In this document: positions 9,701-16,140 of the stretch, in pieces
Layout: the number at the start of each line of letters is the position of its first letter
Numbering within the stretch: position 1 is the stretch's first letter
NCBI GenBank assembly: GCA_015063185.1
Contig: SUSY01000007.1
Coordinates: forward strand, 1 to 61,849
Source of the DNA: Thermoplasmata archaeon
GTDB taxonomy: Archaea; Thermoplasmatota; Thermoplasmata; Methanomassiliicoccales; Methanomethylophilaceae
DNA length: 61,849 nucleotides
Direction of reading: 5' to 3'
The notes under the pieces: generated by a model
The model's database searches: none
Told to the model about the DNA's origin: nothing
Seen by the model: the letters and a program-made list of their open reading frames with translations, nothing else
Position numbers and translations under genes: made by a program

Positions 9701-10282
9701 AAACGCATATCCAATATCATAGTGGTACTGATATGTGATCAGGTCCGCATCCCTGAGGTTCTTCTTGTAGTAGTCGATCATCTCCTGTTTGGTATCGATA
9801 CCGAGGGAGGGATCAATGGCATCTATGGCAAGTTCCAGCCTGTGGTCCAAAGAACCTTCGTCGATAAGAGTGTCACGGACGTAATCGTCATCTAGGAGAC
9901 TCCTCAACTCAGCGCTGCGGAGTCCGCTGATCGCCATCTGATAGAATTCCACATCAGTTACGTCCTTTCCGGAGAGCTCCGAGAGGAGTTCCTTGTCCTT
10001 CGCAAGCTCTGCGGTGTAACTGAATGAATCCTCCTGAAGGAATCCGAAACAGTTCTTGTAGACTCCGTCTGAGTCCTCATAATAATATCCAGCCGATCCG
10101 AAGGCATTCACCATCGAATCACCGAGGGACACATATGTGAATGCGTCATCGGACGATTCGGAAGCGAATGCTTCTTCTCCATTCCAATTGACAATTGCAG
10201 GGCTGAAAGCGCATAACAACATACAGGCCGAAATCAATACGGCCAGCGCCCTACCCCTCAAATCGCGTTGCGTACTTTTCAT
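6707..10282 (-). CDS. Exported SGNH/GDSL-like surface protein with InlB-type repeat and C-terminal anchor
   Basis: 1191 aa. Signal peptide/anchor at residues 10-32, then an SGNH-hydrolase-like domain: block I SLGDSM (GDS at 54-56) and a block V-like SHPCELGH near 520, which would supply the catalytic His. The usual GxND block is not obvious, so activity is uncertain. A second half (about 700-950) repeats the first in degenerate form; NPDASIIVYGSYNEFRG mirrors NPSASVVVLDAYNNYSG, but the second copy has no GDS. Then an InlB/Listeria-Bacteroides-type repeat (YKFVGWDNEV ... TAVYEL, about 985-1012), a beta domain, and a C-terminal membrane helix ending LLRLKR. The ATG at 10282 has GGAGGTT 6 nt upstream. 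Paralogue of 16141-18612 and of the decayed copy at 13725-14270. Acts outside the cell; substrate unknown. Confidence 0.8.
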   Translation of the reverse strand: MKSTQRDLRGRALAVLISACMLLCAFSPAIVNWNGEEAFASESSDDAFTYVSLGDSMVNAFGSAGYYYEDSDGVYKNCFGFLQEDSFSYTAELAKDKELLSELSGKDVTDVEFYQMAISGLRSAELRSLLDDDYVRDTLIDEGSLDHRLELAIDAIDPSLGIDTKQEMIDYYKKNLRDADLITYQYHYDIGYAFSLPFFNMMTGSNSKIILDYDCYLDDEYIELMEGVKTLVSDMLMEQLGEEMEAVADYLPLIANLADCAAFGVIAHCSNFDAIMEWIHQENPSASVVVLDAYNNYSGVVFDLMGTPIPFGEIYDAILGIANSYTKYLSPWAPYTQHVDIVEVMPMFYDEYGISLNEEHELSDDAKRVFVHSLVCLMEKVLGKSMEEIKTELGLSSVPNSETNMSPFVNEYMGVYDYLNVDDNLTKLLSCIFGAKYMDFAGASGLIPVARSIVDNFVETMFRIQADSADGADVSVVSDETGCKVVFSDEGGETTTLFSNEELAILFVFFNTQAAENLMSHPCELGHKIIFNSIVENTSSITHVESVIIQSMKDALSGAGLGMLGGFGLNMLLDYAPPGFLYELESFGALMETASAIEAHLMEAPLDNLNRTYLIEAMDDLTEAIEVFFDELNKVMTEKGYKPYDGYVSTATLAASMGWAILHDLADDYLTYSDDVMYMGFDPADQYESVYIGGVFSSFYADGDDISKTLHDLIGEFDEADIASLKGADVIHIASNSGNTPALMMGLMALSDSKDLSEVEPMDYAAYSDILGEDLPVLINKIRDKIAPTIMETLEKAEIGDEFITDIIPIVLDRAIYEYIGSYASVVYLIGMLEEINPDASIIVYGSYNEFRGVDVKIDEDISIPAGDILDKLYAVYDVFIYELCEGLDQVGYADVSDATTSLFGTEINIATGFNPLALFAGLVPDKAVFEAAAGEWLSIDNVYHKITWNTAVGSYVENVRNGDVPKFPLEAVPLPEGGYDYEYKFVGWDNEVVAATDDAVYTAVYELTVIETEGTISVDKSAFDYVDVAQVKTDNWSVQIPTTVFDGLEGEVEISVKVIENKDVSARVAEYAEGKKIISLNLSVGGETVSDFGENTVTVTFAYQPDVGEKMDNISVFWIDDANYRTVEYPAYYDADTGEVTFDTTHFSYWFVGERTVADDEDAGNDYLVSIIAFIVIIVGLCGFLLRLKR

Positions 10283-10288
10283 ACGTTT

Positions 10289-10342
10289 AACCTCCGCTCT
10301 TTGAGCATCTGGCACAGATATCCAATACAACTAATATATACC
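10289..10342 (-). promoter_or_regulatory. Promoter and conserved hairpin leader of the first SGNH gene
   Basis: A TATA box (TATATATTAG, 10331-10342) predicts a start near 10310, so the mRNA would begin at the small hairpin GCTC-AAA-GAGC (10296-10306), which directly abuts the ribosome binding site GGAGGTT (10289-10295). The same 13-nt core (TGCTCAAAGAGCG) is found at the equivalent place before the paralogue at 16141-18612. Confidence 0.6.
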
Positions 10343-10454
10343 TTATGACCGGAATTGTAGGAAATCCACAAGTGAACAATCGAGAGAAAATGGATAAAGA
10401 TGTTGATCCGACAGGCGATCCGACACATGCCGGACCACCCATCGGTTTAGGGTT

Positions 10455-11672
10455 TCATCCGAGAAGGATCTTCTTCACTGCGTCGATATCGTTGGCACAC
10501 CTGAAGATCGGATCGCTGTTCGCGATGATGGTATCGGGATCCTTCAGTGCGTTACCGGTACAGATACAGACGACACGCTCATCCTTGTCGATGATGCCCA
10601 TGTCGCGGAGCTTCTTGGCACCTGCGACGGATGCTGCGGATGCGGGCTCGACTCCGACACCCTCGCGCCTTCCAAGGAGCTTCTGTGCTGCGATGATCTC
10701 GTCATCGGTGACGGTGGTGGAGTATCCTCCGGTGTCGTATATAGCCTTGAGAGCCTTCCTTCCGCTGACGGGGTTTCCGATACGGATAGCGGTGGCAACG
10801 GTCTCGGGGTTCCTCTCGGGTTCGAAGTCGGTGTTCTTTCCGGAGAACGCCCTTGCAACGGGACTTGCACCCTCTGCCTGGATTCCGGTGAGCATAGGGA
10901 TCTTGTCGATCCATCCGATCTCCTCGAGCTCCTTGATGGCCTTGTAGACTGCCCAGATGTTGGCGGCGTTTCCGACAGGGACTATGATCCTGTCGGGAAC
11001 ATCGTACTGTAGCTGATCCATGATCTCGAAGAGCACGGACTTCTGTCCCTCGGGCCTATAGGGGTTGATGGAATTGAGGAGGTAGAGCTGCTTCTCCTCG
11101 GACATCCTCCTTGCGATGGCAAGTGCGTCATCGAAGTTACCGTCGATGGAGACGACCTTCGCCCCAAAGAACATGGCCTGTGCGAGCTTACCTGCCGCGA
11201 CCTTTCCCGATGGGAGGAACACTGCACAGTTGATACCTGCCTTGGATGCGTATGCTGCCAAGGATGCGGAGGTGTTTCCGGTGGATGCACATCCGACGAC
11301 CTTCGCTCCGAGCTCGACTGCGTGGGAGACTCCGACGGTCATTCCCCTGTCCTTGAAGGATCCTGTGGGATTGGCACCCTCGTACTTCACGTACATCTCC
11401 CTTATTCCGAACTCGTTCGCGAGAGCATCGGTCTTGTAGAGAGGGGTTCCGCCTTCCTTGATGGAGACGCGCTTGTCGAAATCCACTGGAAGGAAGGGGG
11501 CGTACCTCCAGACACCGATGGGCTCCTTGTGGAGATCGGTGGGTTTCATTCCCTTGAGCGGTTCCAGATCCATCTTGACGGTCAGAAGACCGCCGCATTT
11601 GGGACAGGTGTTGACGAAGGGGTCCTCGACGTCGCAACCGCAGTCCCAACAAACTACCTTGTGTGCTGCCAT
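10455..11672 (-). CDS. thrC: Threonine synthase
   Basis: 405-aa PLP enzyme converting O-phosphohomoserine to threonine. An N-terminal zinc ribbon (CWDCG ... CPKCGG, residues 8-26) precedes the fold, as in many archaeal threonine synthases. The PLP lysine is K107 in NPTGSFKDRG; the phosphate-binding GNAAN loop and the C-terminal EPASAASVAG are present. The ATG at 11672 follows the thrB stop by 2 nt, so the two last steps of threonine synthesis form an operon. The longer frame upstream lies inside thrB. No terminator is evident before the leader region of the neighbouring SGNH gene. Confidence 0.95.
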   Translation of the reverse strand: MAAHKVVCWDCGCDVEDPFVNTCPKCGGLLTVKMDLEPLKGMKPTDLHKEPIGVWRYAPFLPVDFDKRVSIKEGGTPLYKTDALANEFGIREMYVKYEGANPTGSFKDRGMTVGVSHAVELGAKVVGCASTGNTSASLAAYASKAGINCAVFLPSGKVAAGKLAQAMFFGAKVVSIDGNFDDALAIARRMSEEKQLYLLNSINPYRPEGQKSVLFEIMDQLQYDVPDRIIVPVGNAANIWAVYKAIKELEEIGWIDKIPMLTGIQAEGASPVARAFSGKNTDFEPERNPETVATAIRIGNPVSGRKALKAIYDTGGYSTTVTDDEIIAAQKLLGRREGVGVEPASAASVAGAKKLRDMGIIDKDERVVCICTGNALKDPDTIIANSDPIFRCANDIDAVKKILLG

Positions 11673-11674
11673 GT

Positions 11675-12604
11675 TCAAAGCCTCCTGCAACCGGATCCCC
11701 ATTCGGTGACCCAAGTGTCACAGTGCATGTTGTTCTGAGTGTACATCTCTCTGATGGCATCGGCGATCCTATCGCCGTTGCCGACGGATTTCTTGAAGAA
11801 GGAGATGATGCAGGGTCCGGATCCTCCAAGGAAGGATGCCACCGCACCGTTCTCCATAGCGATACGCTCCGCGTCCTTCAGATGGGGGACGAGGTGTGCC
11901 CTCGCGGGCTCGAAGACCGCATCCTTGACCGACCTACCTATGAGGTCGATGTCACCTGTGTGCATAGCGTGTACCATGGATGTAGCATTTCCGACGTGGA
12001 ACACCAGGTCCTTGACCTCCACCATCTTGGGGATGACCTTCCTGGACTCGGAGGTGGCGACCATGACATCCGGCATGACGACCACCACACCCAGATCCTC
12101 TGGTGGCTGGATGACCATGACCTCGAACGGGTCGTAGGACCTGATGATGGTGAATCCCCCAAGGATACAGGGTGCTACGTTGTCCGCGTGAAGACCTCCG
12201 GAGGTGCTTCCCTCTGCCTTCGCAGCACAGAGGACGACATCGGACGGAGAGAGCTTCTCACCGGTCATCATATGGGCGAGATATGCTCCGCCTGCTGCGG
12301 ATGCGCCGGATGAACCGATACCGCTGCAGGGTCTGATACCCTTCTTGATCTTGATCTCGATTCCGAAATCGGCTCCGACCATGTCTAGGACTGCCTGTGC
12401 CGCGATGGTGACGGAATTCTTCTCGGGTTCTGTAGGGATCCCTTCCGCACCGGGCCCCGTGATCTCTGTGATTACGAGACCTTTCTCGATCTTCCTTCCC
12501 ATGATGGTATCATATGGATTCTGTAAGGCCATTCCGAAGATGTCGAATCCGGGTCCGATGTTGGAGATCGTTGCCGGAGCTGCGATTGTGATCCACTCGT
12601 CCAT
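11675..12604 (-). CDS. thrB: Homoserine kinase (GHMP family)
   Basis: 309 aa. Phosphorylates homoserine with ATP to give the substrate of ThrC. GHMP features: N-terminal APATISNIGPGFD, the ATP loop PCSGIGSSGASAAGGA near residue 94, and the C-terminal GGSGPCIISF. The length is normal. A TATA-like CATAATTATA on the shared intergenic region lies about 40 nt upstream, giving a short leader. Divergent from nadA, whose promoter is in the same 101-bp gap. Confidence 0.95.
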   Translation of the reverse strand: MDEWITIAAPATISNIGPGFDIFGMALQNPYDTIMGRKIEKGLVITEITGPGAEGIPTEPEKNSVTIAAQAVLDMVGADFGIEIKIKKGIRPCSGIGSSGASAAGGAYLAHMMTGEKLSPSDVVLCAAKAEGSTSGGLHADNVAPCILGGFTIIRSYDPFEVMVIQPPEDLGVVVVMPDVMVATSESRKVIPKMVEVKDLVFHVGNATSMVHAMHTGDIDLIGRSVKDAVFEPARAHLVPHLKDAERIAMENGAVASFLGGSGPCIISFFKKSVGNGDRIADAIREMYTQNNMHCDTWVTEWGSGCRRL

Positions 12605-12663
12605 GAGTCCACGTTCCTATGTGGTTCTGTATCCCCTCTCCATAATTATAGTTGCGCGTACAC

Positions 12664-12686
12664 ATGCGCGCGTAAGCTATTTATCC
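12664..12686 (+). promoter_or_regulatory. nadA promoter with GCGCGCG box
   Basis: TATA element CTATTTATCC (12677-12686) is centred 25 nt before the nadA ATG, so the transcript is predicted to be leaderless. ATGCGCGCGTAAG sits immediately upstream in the place of the BRE. A near copy (ACACATGTGCGCGCG) precedes fbp. Confidence 0.6.
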
Positions 12687-12705
12687 AAATGGACATGCAC
12701 CCCGC

Positions 12706-13608
12706 ATGGAGACCGTAACGGAAAGGATCGCGAGACTCAAGAAGGAGAGGAACGCGATCATCTTGGCTCACAACTACACGAATCCCGAGATACAGGACAT
12801 CGCCGATTTCACCGGGGACTCACTGGGCTTATCCATCGAGGCATCAAAGACAGATGCGGATGTCATAGTGTTCTGTGGTGTCACATTCATGGGAGAGACC
12901 GCCAAGATCCTGTCTCCTGATAAGACCGTGCTTCTTCCACGCACGGATGCGATATGCGATATGGCGGCGATGTGCTCGCCGGAAGCACTCGCCAAGAGGA
13001 AAAAAGAACTTCCGAACCATGTCGTCATCGGATATGTGAACACCACTGGCCCGACCAAGGCGCTCATGGATGTCTGTTGTACATCCGGAAATGCCTTGAA
13101 GGTCGTCAAATCGTTGAAGGAGGATAAGATCCTCTTCGTTCCGGACAAGAACCTTGGTTCCTTCATCGCCAGGAACGTTCCGGAGAAGGAGATCGTCCTT
13201 TGGGATGGGTGCTGTCCGATCCATGATGCCTTGACGATTGAAGAGGTTGCCACATTGAAGGAAAGATACCCTAACGCATATTCGATGGCACACCCCGAGT
13301 GTAACGAGAGGATATTGGAGATGATGGATTTCATCGGATCCACCGAGGCCATGCTCAACCATTGCAGGACATCCGAACACAAGGAGTTCATCGTAGTCAC
13401 GGAGGTGGGAATGAAACACCGCTTGGAGACCGAATGTCCCGATATGACGTTCCACTTCCCCGAGAGTGCTGTCTGTCAGCCGATGAAGTACATCACGCTG
13501 GAGTCCATAGCTTCCTGCCTCGAGGACCTTTCCGGAGAGGTTATCCTTGATGACGACATCATCAGGGATGCCTATCAGCCTGTCAACAGGATGATCCAGA
13601 TCAGGTGA
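12706..13608 (+). CDS. nadA: Quinolinate synthase
   Basis: 300-aa [4Fe-4S] enzyme condensing iminoaspartate and dihydroxyacetone phosphate to quinolinate, the first committed part of de novo NAD+ synthesis. The three cluster cysteines are recognisable in DMAAMCSPE, DGCCPIHD and SAVCQPMK, spaced as in the family. NYTNPEIQDIAD opens the substrate domain. No nadB or nadC is next to it. It is followed by a clear terminator. Predicted leaderless from the TATA position. Together with nadM and pncC at the left edge the window covers both de novo and salvage NAD+ steps. Confidence 0.96.
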   Translation: METVTERIARLKKERNAIILAHNYTNPEIQDIADFTGDSLGLSIEASKTDADVIVFCGVTFMGETAKILSPDKTVLLPRTDAICDMAAMCSPEALAKRKKELPNHVVIGYVNTTGPTKALMDVCCTSGNALKVVKSLKEDKILFVPDKNLGSFIARNVPEKEIVLWDGCCPIHDALTIEEVATLKERYPNAYSMAHPECNERILEMMDFIGSTEAMLNHCRTSEHKEFIVVTEVGMKHRLETECPDMTFHFPESAVCQPMKYITLESIASCLEDLSGEVILDDDIIRDAYQPVNRMIQIR

Positions 13609-13616
13609 GTCCACCT

Positions 13617-13671
13617 TTCGTTTTTTAAATAAAGAAGGATCGGGTCGTCCGATTTCTCGGACTTCCCGATC
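13617..13671 (+). terminator. nadA terminator: T tract plus long hairpin
   Basis: Just past the nadA stop comes TCGTTTTTTAAAT, then a hairpin with outer arms GATCGGG/CCCGATC (7 bp), a 2x2 internal loop, inner arms GTCCGA/TCGGAC (6 bp) and a TTTC loop (13638-13671). The T tract precedes the hairpin, as in archaeal T-rich termination. Confidence 0.65.
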
Positions 13672-13690
13672 AGGAGATTAATTGGTTTCA

Positions 13691-13711
13691 TCCGGCCCGT
13701 TGCGGACCGGA
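13691..13711 (-). terminator. Hairpin after the decayed SGNH paralogue
   Basis: TCCGGCCCG and CGGACCGGA pair over 9 bp with one wobble position and a three-base loop, 14 nt past the old stop codon at 13725. It mirrors the terminator position of the intact paralogue. Confidence 0.4.
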
Positions 13712-13724
13712 CGTTGTTCCACGA

Positions 13725-14270
13725 TCACCTCTTCAGCCTGAGGAGGAATCCACAGAGTCCGACGATGGTGTCAGCGGCAGTGTACTCAATGTAGACCTCA
13801 TAGACTGCGGTGTAAGTGGCATTTCCACTCACTTTCACAATCTCCTTGTCCTAACCGGCAAAGCTGAATCCCTCGGGTGCATCATCTTCCTCTACAACGG
13901 GTGCGACAGGAAGGGTATTGTAGTGGACCATCTCGACAAAGATCTCATCGTAAGTGATCCAAGTGATCTCGTACGAGAGATTGTCCTTCTTGATCCACTC
14001 GGCAGCACCCTCTGTGAATACTTCCTCATCAGGAACGAGGTTCTGGGGAGCAAACAGATCGCCCAATAGAGTTATCGAATCTAAAGGATCGAGTTTACCA
14101 GAAACGAGGTCTGTGATGTCAAACACCTTACCAAACAAGGGCGTGGTGGCTTCAGATACATCTACGAATCCAATACTGTCGGACTCCTCTGCGATCTCAT
14201 AGATTATGACTAGGAATTTACGGAATCGTTCAGATCGTACCAAAAATCGTACGATCGTCGAAATCATCAT
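13725..14270 (-). pseudogene. Decayed C-terminal part of a third SGNH/InlB-repeat surface protein
   Basis: The reading frame aligns with residues from about 870 to the end of the protein encoded at 6707-10282: IGFVDVSEATTPLFG matches VGYADVSDATTSLFG, and the InlB-type repeat and the final LLRLKR are kept. The N-terminal SGNH part, signal peptide and promoter are gone. The Trp of the repeat's GW motif is a TAG codon (13851-13853), and the frame stays open beyond it to TGA at 13725. Between that point and the anchor the beta domain and most of the membrane helix are deleted; the last 43 bases are identical to the intact gene. TAG as pyrrolysine would bridge the gap, but the missing ends argue for a dead gene. 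Confidence 0.8.
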
Positions 14271-14350
14271 GTTCTATCGTCGAGTATTTACCATATATCT
14301 TAAGACGATTACGACATCTGACGAATGCAGAATTATGTAGAGAATTATGA

Positions 14351-14365
14351 GCGGCCAGAGGCCGC
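14351..14365 (-). terminator. Hairpin after the acyl-CoA synthetase gene
   Basis: GCGGCC-AGA-GGCCGC forms a perfect 6-bp GC-only stem, 20 nt past the stop of the minus-strand gene ending at 14385. It is flanked by a direct repeat of ATTATGAG. Confidence 0.5.
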
Positions 14366-14384
14366 CCATTATGAGGTAACGAGT

Positions 14385-16127
14385 TTACTCGTCGTAGGAC
14401 AACTTCGTGTAATCGAAGTCACGATAGATGTCCTCCAATGCACGGAAGTCGTTCTTTCCCATAGGTGTCAACGGGATCTCATCGACAGCGATGACCGCGA
14501 CCGGCCTTCCGCGCTCCTCCGCATGGAGGTTGCAATACTGGAAGACCTTCTTGCATGCCTCATCCTTATCGATTCCTTCCACGAGTTCCACTATGACAAT
14601 AGGCAGATTGCCTTGACCGTGCGCCCTGTCCCTGACACCGATAACGGCGCAGTTGCGGACATCCTCGAATGCCATGACGGCACTCTCCAAATTGACCGGG
14701 AACACCTTGTGACCGTCGAAACGTGTGATCATACGCTTCAACCTACCGATGATGAACAGGAACCCATCCTCATCCAAATAACCCAAATCACCGGAATGGA
14801 TCCAGACCTTACCATCATCATGCTTCCTCATGATGTTGGCCGTTTCCTCCGGATTGTTCCAGTATCCCTTCATCATGGACGGTCCGGTCACACAGACCTC
14901 ACCGATCTCGTTGTATCCCAACTCTTTGAATGTATCCGGTTCAAAGATTCCGACCGTGGTGGTGGGCGATGGAATGCCAACACTCCTGGGCTTATTGATG
15001 TCGTTAGCACAGAACGTCGCGGCTGCGGAGAGTTCGGACATACCATATCCCTGTGCGAGAGGATACCTGATGTTGTGATCGGCCATGAACTTGACGAGTT
15101 TCTCCTCGAGCCCCTCGTTCATTGTGTCCCCTCCGGAACCCAACGTGATAAGGAACGAAAGGTCCGCATGTTCCATCTCCTTGCTGTCCATGAGCATCTC
15201 GTAGAACGCGGGAGTACTGATCATGTGCTGTGGCCTGTACTTCTTAACCAATGCCCCGAACTGCAGAGGGTCGAACTTCGGTACGACTACCAATTCCTGG
15301 GACATACAGAACGGCATGTGCATTCCACACACGAGACCATATGACGAGAACACAGGAATGATTCCCAGGAACCTCTGCCTCGGAGAATACTCTAGACCCC
15401 AATTCTGGAAGTTCTGTGCAACCGAGTTCATGGAATCGTTGGTGATCATCACGCCCTTAGGGAATCCGGTGGTACCGCCGGTGTACGTGATGGCGACCAC
15501 CGCATCACCAACGTATGGTACGGGTTCTGCCATGACGCCCTTCCCTTTGGAGAGGAAGTCGTTCCATTTGACGATCTTGTCCCCATACGGTATCCTGAGT
15601 TTAAGCTTCAGATTCAATGCGACCTTCTTGATAAGAGGTAACGAACGGGTGGTTGGCAGGATAAGGAACATGTCCTGATCCAACTCGTTCAAGATTGGTG
15701 CCACCTTAGCGAACATGACATCGAGGATCATGGTGATCCTGGAACCGGACTCCTTGACCATCCTCTTGATGCTGTCCACATCCATCCTTGGGTCTATGGT
15801 GTTGGTGGTTGCACCCAATCTGTTCAATGCATAGATCGATGCGATACACTCCGGTACACCTACAGTGATGGCTGATATCATATCACCCTGTTTCACACCG
15901 ATTGCGTGGAACGCGTTGGAGTACTCCACGATGTTGTTGAACAGGGACCTGTATGTAATCTTCCTGCCGTAATAGTTGATGGCATTACCGCCAAGATTGT
16001 TCTCGTTGCTCTTCTTGAGGAACTCGTAGGCCGTACACCTATCGATTCCCACATCGACTGCTCCTTCGGGCAGATACTTCTTCCACACCTTCTCTACGGA
16101 GGGCAGACATTTCGTTTCTTCGGACAT
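14385..16127 (-). CDS. AMP-forming acyl-CoA synthetase/ligase
   Basis: 580-aa ANL-superfamily enzyme that activates a carboxylic acid to acyl-AMP and then, probably, acyl-CoA. Motifs in order: P-loop-like TYTGGTTGFPKG, the adenine motif QGYGMSELSAA, the hinge GDLGYLDEDGFLFIIGR, and the C-terminal catalytic Lys in PLTPMGKNDFRA. The length suits medium/long-chain or aryl ligases; the substrate cannot be read from sequence. No membrane segment or signal peptide. Its ATG lies 13 nt after the stop of the upstream SGNH surface-protein gene, so the two probably share a transcript that ends at the GC hairpin at 14351. Archaea lack ordinary fatty acid metabolism, so a diet-derived acid is a reasonable guess. 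Confidence 0.9.
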   Translation of the reverse strand: MSEETKCLPSVEKVWKKYLPEGAVDVGIDRCTAYEFLKKSNENNLGGNAINYYGRKITYRSLFNNIVEYSNAFHAIGVKQGDMISAITVGVPECIASIYALNRLGATTNTIDPRMDVDSIKRMVKESGSRITMILDVMFAKVAPILNELDQDMFLILPTTRSLPLIKKVALNLKLKLRIPYGDKIVKWNDFLSKGKGVMAEPVPYVGDAVVAITYTGGTTGFPKGVMITNDSMNSVAQNFQNWGLEYSPRQRFLGIIPVFSSYGLVCGMHMPFCMSQELVVVPKFDPLQFGALVKKYRPQHMISTPAFYEMLMDSKEMEHADLSFLITLGSGGDTMNEGLEEKLVKFMADHNIRYPLAQGYGMSELSAAATFCANDINKPRSVGIPSPTTTVGIFEPDTFKELGYNEIGEVCVTGPSMMKGYWNNPEETANIMRKHDDGKVWIHSGDLGYLDEDGFLFIIGRLKRMITRFDGHKVFPVNLESAVMAFEDVRNCAVIGVRDRAHGQGNLPIVIVELVEGIDKDEACKKVFQYCNLHAEERGRPVAVIAVDEIPLTPMGKNDFRALEDIYRDFDYTKLSYDE

Positions 16128-16140
16128 TTCTTCACCTCCG

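Noticed and set aside
10345-10947. 200-codon plus-strand frame overlapping the end of thrC
   Set aside because: Mostly antisense to thrC, which is certain; no family resemblance.
13851-13853. Genuine pyrrolysine codon in a functional surface protein
   Set aside because: The copy lacks its N-terminal two thirds, signal peptide and most of its anchor, so TAG is best seen as one of several lesions.
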